From NVTR01 sp036479015 (lineage in GTDB: Bacteria > Pseudomonadota > Alphaproteobacteria > Rhodobacterales > Rhodobacteraceae), in the NCBI GenBank assembly GCA_036479015.1, contig JAZGFB010000033.1:53682-117681 (forward strand): a stretch of DNA of 64,000 nucleotides. The letters run 5' to 3'. A program made the translations under genes and the position numbers. Every line of letters starts with the position of its first letter. Within the stretch, counting starts at the first letter, position 1. The notes under the pieces were generated by a model, which had not been told where the DNA came from, did not search any database, and worked only from the letters and a program-made list of their open reading frames with translations. Shown piece after piece: positions 44,380 to 52,192 of the stretch.

Positions 44380-45030
44380 TTATGCGACTGCGCTGATACT
44401 GGGATTGTGCCGTGGTGGGCGACGGATCAAAATTTCCGCAACCAACAGGTGAACCGCCCAGGCTGCCACCTGTACAACTTCAAAAACCAGCTCATTTCCC
44501 TCTTCACCTATTATTAGAACCACCGGGAAAAGAATAAATGCCAGTGTTCCCGCCGGAAGCGCCAGTGAAAAAGCCCGTATCATCCAGCGCCCATGGGCCT
44601 TGAAATTGTGCTGCCTAAGCTGCCTAATTGCCAACAAAATAAAAATCGCCCATGCACTGGATGCTGCAATCCGTCCGCCATAAAGCAATGGGCCGGATAT
44701 ATCGGTATGGATCAGCGAAATCCAAAGCCCGGAAAGGGCCCCGATCAAACCTGCCGGAATGGCAATTTTTCCCATCCGCCGGTGCCAGCGGGGATGGCGG
44801 AACCGAAAACCGGGCAGAATTTGCAGTGATGCGAGAACGATGAACAGGCCCGCCGCGCTCACATGCAGAAACAGCGGCAGGTTATCTATATGGGGCGCTG
44901 AAAACTGCAGCCGCCAGTCAGATTTTCCAACAATTTCTATCATGCGAAATGTTCCAAAACCAACCGGGGCCAGGCATGCCAGAGTAAAGAAAATTGGCAT
45001 AGCAATGCCGTTCACGGGTTTGCGTGTCAT
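44380..45030 (-). CDS. DUF2306 membrane protein
   Basis: 216 residues with six to seven hydrophobic segments. LFLHVSAAGLFIVLASLQIL, HPRWHRRMGKIA and FKAHGRWMIRAFSLALPAGT are the DUF2306 pattern, with several conserved His that could hold haem or metal (inference). It is a single minus-strand gene ended by the double hairpin. Function is unknown. Confidence 0.85.
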   Translation of the reverse strand: MTRKPVNGIAMPIFFTLACLAPVGFGTFRMIEIVGKSDWRLQFSAPHIDNLPLFLHVSAAGLFIVLASLQILPGFRFRHPRWHRRMGKIAIPAGLIGALSGLWISLIHTDISGPLLYGGRIAASSAWAIFILLAIRQLRQHNFKAHGRWMIRAFSLALPAGTLAFILFPVVLIIGEEGNELVFEVVQVAAWAVHLLVAEILIRRPPRHNPSISAVA

Positions 45031-45128
45031 GGGATTTCTCTTTTATTATATGAAATTTAGGCGCAGCTTTCCTGTTCCCACGCTTAGTGCGGGCCGGTTA
45101 AGTTGCACTGTATTTTGATCAACTGGTG

Positions 45129-45347
45129 CTATTCGAACTCAATGATAAAAACCTCCTCTAACGGTTTTCCGAACCTTCTTGAGATCATAAAAGACAGCTC
45201 AAGCGTTGGGTAGTATTTGGCATTTTCAATGGCAACTATGGTCTGTCGGGTGACGCCCACAGCCTCAGCCAATTGTTTTTGCGTCATCTCATCGGCATCA
45301 AACCGCAGTCGACGGATAGTGTTGGTTATTTTGGGTTTTTTGGCCAT
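45129..45347 (-). CDS. Small XRE regulator (YozG-like)
   Basis: 72 residues that are almost entirely a helix-turn-helix: RFDADEMTQKQLAEAVGVTR and QTIVAIENAKYYPTLELSFM. It ends in the GKPLEEVFIIE tail typical of these mini-regulators. It begins two bases after the stop of the membrane-protein gene, so it is the second gene of a two-gene operon. It probably represses its own operon through the dyad at 45847-45863. Confidence 0.9.
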   Translation of the reverse strand: MAKKPKITNTIRRLRFDADEMTQKQLAEAVGVTRQTIVAIENAKYYPTLELSFMISRRFGKPLEEVFIIEFE

Positions 45348-45348
45348 G

Positions 45349-45798
45349 TCACACGTCGTAGCGGTAGCGGATCAATTTGGCAAAATTGCCGATTAGGTCG
45401 CCCAGTGAAAACCCGAAGAACATGGCGATTAACACGTGCAGTGTATTGGCGCCAAAGGCCAGAGCAACCACCCCGCCAAAAAAGGCGATGCTGACTATGA
45501 CCATGGTAAAATGCATGCCATAGCTCTTAATGGCCTGGTCACGTTCATCAACAACAAAGCTGGGCTTTGGGTCCCGCTCAGCGATGGCAAACAGAATGTT
45601 GAACAGGATAATACAGATGATGACTGTAGCTATGCCGATCGGAATTGCCCACAGAATCGCCCGTGCCCACACCATAATACTGTCAGCTCCATTAAGGCTC
45701 CCATCTGAATACAGGTTCGCAAGCCTGCTGATGATGTAGATATTGACCAATAGACCGGCGAGAAGGCTGGCGATATTGTTTCGTTCTTCATGGCTCAT
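45349..45798 (-). CDS. Four-helix membrane protein paired with XRE regulator
   Basis: 149 residues with four hydrophobic segments (about 10-27, 43-70, 93-112, 117-137). Between segments two and three is a polar loop, AERDPKPSFVVDERDQAIKS, containing a DERDQ motif that I associate with small membrane proteins found next to mini-XRE regulators. No activity is known. Two-gene units of this type are widespread and often respond to envelope conditions, which is inference. Confidence 0.75.
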   Translation of the reverse strand: MSHEERNNIASLLAGLLVNIYIISRLANLYSDGSLNGADSIMVWARAILWAIPIGIATVIICIILFNILFAIAERDPKPSFVVDERDQAIKSYGMHFTMVIVSIAFFGGVVALAFGANTLHVLIAMFFGFSLGDLIGNFAKLIRYRYDV

Positions 45799-45846
45799 TT
45801 TGGAACCTCTTTGGTGTTAAGGAAATACGACGTAAAGTCACTTTTA

Positions 45847-45863
45847 TCATACTTAAGGTATGA
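45847..45863. promoter_or_regulatory. Perfect dyad upstream of membrane protein/XRE operon
   Basis: TCATAC-TTAAG-GTATGA, 6-base perfect arms, 49 bases before the operon's first ATG, in a very AT-rich promoter region. It is a good candidate operator for the small XRE protein of the same operon. Confidence 0.5.
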
Positions 45864-46087
45864 AAAATAATACGCCGTGTCAAATATATTTTACACGCAT
45901 TGGGTTTTTCCAGCTTAACCCCTTGAAGAAAAACAATTAACAAAAGGTTACATCAATATTATGATCGCATATCTGAGTGCTTTGCCAAGATATGTAATGG
46001 TAGCAATCGGCCCTAAACAGTTATCTCAGCTTGACCCCAACTGCCATTCAACGCAGTTTTGCGCAAACCCTGAAACCGGAGCAAACC

Positions 46088-47374
46088 TTGCCAGGCACCC
46101 CCCCCCCGTTTTCCCGCTTTGAATGGATGATCGCCTGGCGATACCTGCGGGCGCGTCGCGCCGAGGGCGGCGTTTCAGTGATGACCTGGATATCCCTGAT
46201 CGGCATCACACTGGCGGTTTTTGCCCTGATCGCCACCATGTCGGTGCGCGCCGGGTTTCGGGCGGAATTTGTTGACACCATCCTGGGGGCAAATGCCCAC
46301 GTGACCGTCTATAACAGTCTTTACCTGGATGAGAACGGCCGCCAAACCAACGTTGTTTCGGAATATGCTGCCATATCTTTGGCGCTTGCAAACATACCTG
46401 GTGTCACCCGGGCGGCGCCGTTGATTCGTGGTCAGGTCATCGCAAATAACCGCGACAATTCTACTGGTGCGGATGTTTATGGCATCACAGCCGCCGACAT
46501 CGCCGGTATTCCACGGGTGGCTGGATCTGACCAGACCCTTGGCGATCTGGCGCGTTTTGACGAAGGCATTGCCATTGGTTCAGGTGTCGCCCGTGAGCTT
46601 AGTGTCAGCATCGGGGACCGCATCAAACTGATCTCGCCCAATGGCGTCAAAACCGCCTTTGGAACCAGTCCCCGGGTGAACGCCTATGAGGTTGTCTATA
46701 TTTTCACCGCCGGGCGCTATGATATTGACCGAACCCGCGTTTATATGCCGTTCGCTGAGGCACAGAGATATTTCAACCGCGAAGGTGTTGCGGATGAAAT
46801 TGAGGTGATGGTCACAGACCCCGAAGCCGTTGATGATCTGGCCACAAATATCATAAGTGTCAGTGGTGATCGCGCCCTGATCTGGACATGGCGTGACCGC
46901 TCTGGCGGGTTTTTGCGCGCCCTGACAATTGAGGACAATGTCATGTTCATCATCATGGCCATTCTGGTGCTGATCGCGGCGATGAACATCATTTCCGGGC
47001 TGATCATGCTGGTGAAAAATAAGGGCCGCGACATCGGCATCCTGCGCACCATCGGGCTGTCGCAGGGGTCAATCATGCGGATATTCTTCATCTGCGGTTC
47101 GTCAATTGGCGTGCTGGGCACGTTGTTTGGGGTGATCCTGGGGGTGCTGTTCACCCTGTATATCGACCCGATTTTTTCCTTTGTAAATTACGTTGCGGGG
47201 GGCGGGGTTTGGGACCCGGCAATTCGCGGAATTTACCAGCTGCCGGCCAAACTGGTGCCCGGCAATGTGGTGTCAGCGGTGGCGCTGTCGCTGACGTTGT
47301 CCTTTGTTGTCACCATCTTTCCGGCCCGGCGCGCGGCCCGTATGAACCCGGTAGAGGCGCTGCGATATGAATGA
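46088..47374 (+). CDS. lolC: Lipoprotein-releasing ABC transporter permease LolC/LolE type
   Basis: 428 residues from TTG 46088, chosen because GGAG lies 6 bases upstream and the length then matches the family; the frame is open back to TTG 46031. There are four membrane segments: one after FEWMIAWRYLRARRAEGGVS, then a large periplasmic domain (about 60-270), then three segments after LTIEDNVMFIIMAILVLIAA. It extracts outer-membrane lipoproteins from the inner membrane with LolD and passes them to LolA. The end overlaps lolD by eight bases. Confidence 0.9.
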   Translation: MPGTPPPFSRFEWMIAWRYLRARRAEGGVSVMTWISLIGITLAVFALIATMSVRAGFRAEFVDTILGANAHVTVYNSLYLDENGRQTNVVSEYAAISLALANIPGVTRAAPLIRGQVIANNRDNSTGADVYGITAADIAGIPRVAGSDQTLGDLARFDEGIAIGSGVARELSVSIGDRIKLISPNGVKTAFGTSPRVNAYEVVYIFTAGRYDIDRTRVYMPFAEAQRYFNREGVADEIEVMVTDPEAVDDLATNIISVSGDRALIWTWRDRSGGFLRALTIEDNVMFIIMAILVLIAAMNIISGLIMLVKNKGRDIGILRTIGLSQGSIMRIFFICGSSIGVLGTLFGVILGVLFTLYIDPIFSFVNYVAGGGVWDPAIRGIYQLPAKLVPGNVVSAVALSLTLSFVVTIFPARRAARMNPVEALRYE

Positions 47375-48050
47375 CATCGTGCTAAGCTTGACAGGTATCA
47401 CAAAGGCCTATCACCGGGGCAAACCGGGGCAAATTGAGGTGCTGAACGGCGCTGCCCTGAGCCTGGGGCGGGGCGAGGTTGTGGCGTTGGTGGCACCCTC
47501 GGGTGCGGGCAAATCAACGCTGCTGCATATGGCCGGATTGCTGGACACGCCTGACAGTGGAACGGTCACCCTAAACGGCACTGATATGACCGGGATGTCA
47601 GATCGTGTTCGCACGCGGACACGACGTCAAGACATTGGTTTCATTTATCAATTCCATCACCTGTTGCCAGAATTTTCAGCGCTTGAAAACATTGTCTTGC
47701 CGCAACTGGCCAATGGGGTTTCAGGCACCAATGCAGAGGTTCGCGCGCGTGAATTGCTGGCGCATGTGGGCGTTGCGGAGCGCGCAAAACACCGCCCCGC
47801 CGAGCTGTCAGGGGGTGAACAGCAGCGGGTGGCGTTTTGCCGGGCATTGGCGAATGGGCCCAAGCTGTTGTTGGCCGATGAACCCACCGGCAATCTGGAC
47901 CCGGACACATCGGATAAGGTGTTTGATACGCTGATGGGGCTGGTGCGCGACACTGGCATGTCGGCGCTGATTGCCACCCATAATCTGGAACTGGCGAGCC
48001 GGATGGACCGGGTGGTGCGGATGGAGGGTGGCGTGTTGGTTTCGGGGTGA
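47367..48050 (+). CDS. lolD: Lipoprotein-releasing ABC transporter ATPase LolD
   Basis: 227 residues: Walker A VAPSGAGKSTLLH, Q-loop region IGFIYQFHHLLPEFSALEN, signature LSGGEQQRVAFCRAL, Walker B LLADEPTGNLDPD and switch His in ATHNLELA. The FQFHHLLPEF-type stretch is typical of LolD. It powers the LolC partner encoded just before it. Three REP-like palindromes follow its stop. Confidence 0.94.
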   Translation: MNDIVLSLTGITKAYHRGKPGQIEVLNGAALSLGRGEVVALVAPSGAGKSTLLHMAGLLDTPDSGTVTLNGTDMTGMSDRVRTRTRRQDIGFIYQFHHLLPEFSALENIVLPQLANGVSGTNAEVRARELLAHVGVAERAKHRPAELSGGEQQRVAFCRALANGPKLLLADEPTGNLDPDTSDKVFDTLMGLVRDTGMSALIATHNLELASRMDRVVRMEGGVLVSG

Positions 48051-48103
48051 TTGGGGGTAGGGCTTTTATTGGATTTTTATTGGACGCGGGGGGGGCATGG
48101 GAT

Positions 48104-48123
48104 GGTGGGTGAAATCACCCACC
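48104..48123 (+). repeat. REP-like palindrome, copy 1
   Basis: GGTGGGTGA-AA-TCACCCACC followed by CTACGGG. It is the exact reverse complement of the core at 48237-48256. Confidence 0.75.
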
Positions 48124-48236
48124 CTACGGGTTGCATGTTAAGTAACCCGCGATTGCCAGCGTTTTGAAAAATAATGAATATTTGGAGAATTGACGGGCAA
48201 TATGACCAATTTTTCGTCAAATAAAGTGGCAGGTAG

Positions 48237-48256
48237 GGTGGGTGATTTCACCCACC
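48237..48256 (-). repeat. REP-like palindrome, copy 2 (inverted)
   Basis: GGTGGGTGA-TT-TCACCCACC, preceded by GTA: the reverse complement of copy 1 including the outer CTAC. The two could pair over about 24 bases around an AT-rich loop of roughly 110 bases. Confidence 0.75.
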
Positions 48257-48283
48257 TTATTTTGGGTATTGAAGGTTCGGGAT

Positions 48284-48325
48284 GATGGGTGAACCCGCGC
48301 ATGGCGCGGAACCACCCATCCTACG
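48284..48325 (+). repeat. REP-like palindrome, copy 3 (variant)
   Basis: Outer arms GATGGGTG/CACCCATC and inner arms CCGCGC/GCGCGG, followed by CTACGG as in copy 1. It has the same ends but a longer, GC-rich centre. Confidence 0.65.
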
Positions 48326-48353
48326 GTTTGCTACAGTTTGCAGCAAAGAAAGC

Positions 48354-48767
48354 TCAGGGTTTTTGGGAGGATTCGCAATTGTGGTTTCCCGTCAGAGCAT
48401 ATTTGAGATTTCCCGTTTCTTCATAACGCCGAATTTCAATGCAGGCAGTTTTTATGACCGTAAGGGCTAATTGCAAGCTATCAGTCGTAACAGTTACTGG
48501 CTTGCCATCAGAAAGTTCGACAACAAAATGGTAACTAGTTCCCTGGCCTTCAGCAGTGATCGAGTTAAAAAATTGCACTTCACCCTGTTGGTATTCCTGA
48601 AATTCATGAGGTTTGGGCGAATGCCAGAACACCAGATATCCGAATCCGGCTATGGCTAGCGGAGCCAAAATGAGCAACATTCCCCACTCGTGAAAAAATT
48701 GTTGAAGCGATAGAACCCGTGTGATGCCAAGAAACTTTATCAGCCGTTCATAGGCGCGGCTATTCAT
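48354..48767 (-). CDS. Hypothetical single-pass membrane protein
   Basis: 137 residues. One strong hydrophobic segment at about 28-48 (MLLILAPLAIAGFGYLVFW) separates a short N-terminal part from a soluble domain with FVVELSDGKPVTVTTDSLQL. Two Cys lie near the C-terminal half. No family is recognised and the ribosome-binding site is poor. Its AT-richer composition relative to parE and lolD may mean acquired DNA. Confidence 0.55.
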   Translation of the reverse strand: MNSRAYERLIKFLGITRVLSLQQFFHEWGMLLILAPLAIAGFGYLVFWHSPKPHEFQEYQQGEVQFFNSITAEGQGTSYHFVVELSDGKPVTVTTDSLQLALTVIKTACIEIRRYEETGNLKYALTGNHNCESSQKP

Positions 48768-48794
48768 TCTGATTTAGTGGCATAGGCCCCCCAC

Positions 48795-50753
48795 CTAAAC
48801 ATCCAACCCCTCAACAAACTGGGCGTTTTCCTGAATGTATTGGAACCGCAGCTCGGGCTTTTTGCCCATCAGGCGTTCCACCAGATCGTCGGTTTCGCCC
48901 GGCTCATCCTCATCTATTGTCACTTTGATCAGCACTCGGGTTTTCGGGTTCATGGTGGTGTCTTTCAAATCCTTGGCGTCCATTTCGCCAAGCCCCTTGA
49001 ACCGCTGCACGTCGATCTTGCCTTTGCCGCCAAGCCCCGCCGACATGGCCGTATCTTTGGCGGCGTCGTCGGCCACGTAGATCCGGTGCGCGCCCTGGGT
49101 CAGCCGGTACAGTGGCGGGCAGGCCAGGTATAGGTGGCCGGCGTCGATCATCGGGCGCATTTGGGTGAAGAACAGCGTCATCAACAGGGCCGCGATATGG
49201 GCACCGTCAACATCGGCGTCGGTCATGATGATGATTTTGTCATAGCGCAGATCATCGACGTTAAAGCGGCTGCCCATGCCAGTGCCAAGGGCCTGACACA
49301 GATCATTAATTTCGTTATTGGTGTTGATCTTGGACCCGGCCGCCCCTAGCACATTCAGGATCTTGCCGCGCAGGGGCAGCAGGGCCTGGGTCTTGCGGTT
49401 GCGGGCCATTTTGGCGCTGCCACCCGCACTGTCGCCTTCCACAATAAACAATTCGGTGCCAGCCCGGTCTTTGGACGAACAATCGGTCAATTTTCCGGGC
49501 AGGCGCAGCTTTTTCGTCGCGGTTTTGCGCGCGGTTTCTTTGTCGGCGCGGCGCTTTAAGCGTTCTTCTGCGCGCAGCACCAGAAAATCAAGGATTGCGC
49601 CTGCCGATTTGGTGTCAGATGCCAGCCAATTGTCAAAGTGATCGCGCACCGAGTTTTCCACCATTTTGGTGGCGGCTTCGGTGCTTAGGCGGTCTTTGGT
49701 TTGGCCGACAAAGCTGGGCTCGGAGATGAAAATTGAGATCAGCGCACAGCCGCCAGAGCCCAGATCATCGCGGTTGATCTGTGCGGCTTTGCGGTTGCCG
49801 ACCAGTTCACCGTAGGCGCGGATGCCTTTCAGGACGGCGTTCCAGAACCCACCTTCGTGGGTGCCGCCCTCGGGGGTGGGCACGGTGTTGCAATAGCTTT
49901 GGATGTAGCCGTCGCGTGATGGTGTCCAGTTGATCGCCCATTCGATAGAGCCGGGGACCTTGAATTTTTCCTGGAAAGTGACTTTGCCAGCGAAGGGCGC
50001 ATCAGCGTAGGTTGAGGCTTCGCCGAGGGTTTCGTTTAGGTAATCTGCCAGCCCGCCGGGAAAGTGGAATTTGGCCTCTAGCGGGGTTTTGCCGTCGTCG
50101 ATTTCGCTTTTCCAGCGGATTTCAACGCCGGAAAACAAATACGCCTTGGAGCGGGCCATTTTAAACAGGCGGGCCGGTTTGAATTTAAGCGAGCCGAATA
50201 TTTTCGGGTCGGGGTGGAAAGTGACGGATGTGCCGCGTCTGTTGGGGGCGGCGCCGATCTTTTCCAGTTTGGTTTGGGGAATGCCGCGGGAAAAATCCAT
50301 GGCGTATAGTTCGCGGTTGCGCGCAACTTCGACGCGCACGTGGTCGGATAGGGCGTTGACGACAGATGAGCCGACACCGTTCAACCCGCCGGATGTCTGG
50401 TAATTGTCACCGGAAAACTTGCCGCCCGCGTTCAGGGTGCAGAATATGATTTCCAGCGCAGATTTTGACGGGTCTTTTGGGTGCGCATCAATGGGTATGC
50501 CGCGGCCATTGTCGCGTACTGTGATGGAATAATCTTGGTGCAGTTCGACCTCTATCCAATTGGCGTGGCCCGCGACGGCTTCGTCCATTGAGTTGTCGAT
50601 TATTTCGGCCACCATATGGTGCAGGGCACGGTCGTCGGTGCCGCCAATATACATGCCGGGGCGCAGGCGCACGTGCTCCATGTCTTCCAGCACCTGGATG
50701 GAGGATGCGTCGTAATCGTTGCCCTTATCGGGGGTAAGAAGGTCGTTGGCCAT
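48795..50753 (-). CDS. parE: DNA topoisomerase IV subunit B
   Basis: 652 residues. The GHKL ATPase is seen in EIIDNSMDEAVAGHANWIEV, VRDNGRGIPIDAHP and QTSGGLNGVGSSVVNALSD. The TOPRIM domain has EGDSAGGSAKMARNRKTQAL and MTDADVDGAHIAALL. ParE with ParC decatenates daughter chromosomes. It is told from GyrB by its shorter length and the GDRALHHMVAE/TSGGLNG details. The parC gene is not in the window. Confidence 0.95.
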   Translation of the reverse strand: MANDLLTPDKGNDYDASSIQVLEDMEHVRLRPGMYIGGTDDRALHHMVAEIIDNSMDEAVAGHANWIEVELHQDYSITVRDNGRGIPIDAHPKDPSKSALEIIFCTLNAGGKFSGDNYQTSGGLNGVGSSVVNALSDHVRVEVARNRELYAMDFSRGIPQTKLEKIGAAPNRRGTSVTFHPDPKIFGSLKFKPARLFKMARSKAYLFSGVEIRWKSEIDDGKTPLEAKFHFPGGLADYLNETLGEASTYADAPFAGKVTFQEKFKVPGSIEWAINWTPSRDGYIQSYCNTVPTPEGGTHEGGFWNAVLKGIRAYGELVGNRKAAQINRDDLGSGGCALISIFISEPSFVGQTKDRLSTEAATKMVENSVRDHFDNWLASDTKSAGAILDFLVLRAEERLKRRADKETARKTATKKLRLPGKLTDCSSKDRAGTELFIVEGDSAGGSAKMARNRKTQALLPLRGKILNVLGAAGSKINTNNEINDLCQALGTGMGSRFNVDDLRYDKIIIMTDADVDGAHIAALLMTLFFTQMRPMIDAGHLYLACPPLYRLTQGAHRIYVADDAAKDTAMSAGLGGKGKIDVQRFKGLGEMDAKDLKDTTMNPKTRVLIKVTIDEDEPGETDDLVERLMGKKPELRFQYIQENAQFVEGLDV

Positions 50754-50845
50754 TTTTGACTGCTCTGGCTTGTTATTGGTTGGCTGCCATTAGAACAGGT
50801 TTAACGGGGCGGGAAAAGCGACCTTTGCCGGGTTTGGGGGCGTGC

Positions 50846-51232
50846 CTAGAAAATACCGTTACAGATGATCATTACCACCAGCGCTACGATCCAGTAGCCG
50901 GCATTGGCGTTGCGGGCATAGGCGCTTTGGCGGATGAACATGCTGCCCGACATGGCCAGCACGGTGAAGGCGGCAGTGGCGAGGATCACGGTGAGCAGGG
51001 CGTCGTTGCCGGCGGTGACGCTGACAAACCAGCTGAGCAACAACAGCCCGATGAAGTTCATCACCATGGCGCTGGCCGGAACATCGCCGCCTTCCCAGTC
51101 TTTCAGGCCGGAGCCTTGGGCCCATTTGGTGCCGAATACTTTGGGCGAATACCAAAGCCCGCCGATGATAAAGGAGACGACCGCGCCGACTATGACGGCC
51201 AGCCAGCTGACGTTTGCTGTGATTTCTTCCAT
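50846..51232 (-). CDS. DUF1761 membrane protein
   Basis: 128 residues from ATG 51232 with GAGGGA about 9 bases upstream. Four hydrophobic segments are present; the DUF1761 pattern is VGAVVSFIIGGLWYSPKVFG and ALLTVILATAAFTVLAMSGS, with a final segment WIVALVVMIICNGI. It lies 93 bases before parE on the same strand. Function is unknown. Confidence 0.85.
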   Translation of the reverse strand: MEEITANVSWLAVIVGAVVSFIIGGLWYSPKVFGTKWAQGSGLKDWEGGDVPASAMVMNFIGLLLLSWFVSVTAGNDALLTVILATAAFTVLAMSGSMFIRQSAYARNANAGYWIVALVVMIICNGIF

Positions 51233-51370
51233 GGTTTGTTTCCCTCTGTTGTTCGTGTGGGGGCAGGGTAGCGCAGGTTGGCGGTTTGACCAAATGTGTG
51301 GGTTTGGCGGGGGTGGGGGATGTGTTGCGGGATTGTTGGGTAGAAGGTGGGCACCTAGCCGATTCCTATC

Positions 51371-51449
51371 GCCCGGCATTGCCCGGGCAGCGCCCGGACC
51401 TCCCCCATGGGGAGGGCGCTATGCACCCACCCCGAGGTCCGGGCGATGC
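51371..51449. repeat. GC-rich compound palindrome
   Basis: A 12-bp perfect inverted repeat, CGCCCGGACCTC (51391-51402) and GAGGTCCGGGCG (51434-51445), encloses a second palindrome CCCCATGGGG (about 51403-51412). Further GCCCGG copies lie just outside (51371, 51381). It looks like a dispersed intergenic element rather than a terminator, because no T run follows on either strand. Confidence 0.65.
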
Positions 51450-51511
51450 CCTGTGTTGTGATCGGTGTGCCTTGCAGCTTTTGGCCCCATGGCGTTAGCT
51501 GCTCAAAACAA

Positions 51512-52132
51512 ATGAAAGCCCACACCATGCACATCCGCACCATCCTCTACGACCAATCCACCGGTAAGTTGCGCCGTCTGTATGACCGCGTCAAAGGCCC
51601 GGACGATAATGTTGATAACATCATGATGGCCCATTCCCTGCGCCCCCATTCCATGGAGGGGCATATGGCGCTGTATAAGAATGTGCTGCACCACACCGGT
51701 AACACCCTGCCCAAATGGTTTTTAGAAACGCTGGGGGTTTGGGTGTCGGCGCTAAATGGCTGTGACTATTGTGTGGATCATCATTTTGCCGGGCTAAAGC
51801 GCCTGTTGGAGGATGATGAAGCCGCCGATGCCCTGGGCGCGGCGATAGCGGCGCGTGATGTGCCCGCGATGCCATTGGAGCCGAAACAAAAGATGGCGAT
51901 GTTCTATGCGCAGATGCTGACACTGGCCCCGGGAGATATTGATGAACCCATGGTGGCGGGGCTGCGGGCCGGGGGCTTTGATGATGGTGAAATTCTGGAA
52001 ATCAATCAGGTGGTGGCGTATTTCAACTATGCCAATCGCACCGTGCTGGGCCTGGGGATCAGCACCGATGGCGACGCTATCGGGCTAAGCCCTGGCAATT
52101 CAGATGACCCGGATGACTGGGGTCACACTTGA
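51512..52132 (+). CDS. AhpD-like / carboxymuconolactone decarboxylase family protein
   Basis: 206 residues from ATG 51512; ATG 51527 is equally possible and neither has a strong ribosome-binding site. The redox motif is SALNGCDYCVDHHFAGL, a CxxC with following His as in AhpD peroxidases. Helical segments such as NVLHHTGNTLPKWFLETLG and MLTLAPGDIDEPMVAGLRAG fit the CMD fold. It is a probable alkylhydroperoxidase-type protein of unknown substrate, placed alone after a palindromic element. Confidence 0.83.
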   Translation: MKAHTMHIRTILYDQSTGKLRRLYDRVKGPDDNVDNIMMAHSLRPHSMEGHMALYKNVLHHTGNTLPKWFLETLGVWVSALNGCDYCVDHHFAGLKRLLEDDEAADALGAAIAARDVPAMPLEPKQKMAMFYAQMLTLAPGDIDEPMVAGLRAGGFDDGEILEINQVVAYFNYANRTVLGLGISTDGDAIGLSPGNSDDPDDWGHT

Positions 52133-52192
52133 GCCAAATACCCCCTGCAACATTCTATTGAAGCGGCGTTTAAAACGCCCTAAGCCTGAGCC

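Larger units (their letters stand above)
48051..48353. other. Intergenic region with palindrome cluster
   Basis: 303 bases between lolD and a convergent hypothetical gene, with no supported frame. It contains three related palindromes sharing GGTGGGTGA/TCACCCACC-type or GATGGGTG/CACCCATC arms, each flanked by CTACGG- or CCGTAG-like bases. The rest is AT-rich. Confidence 0.7.
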
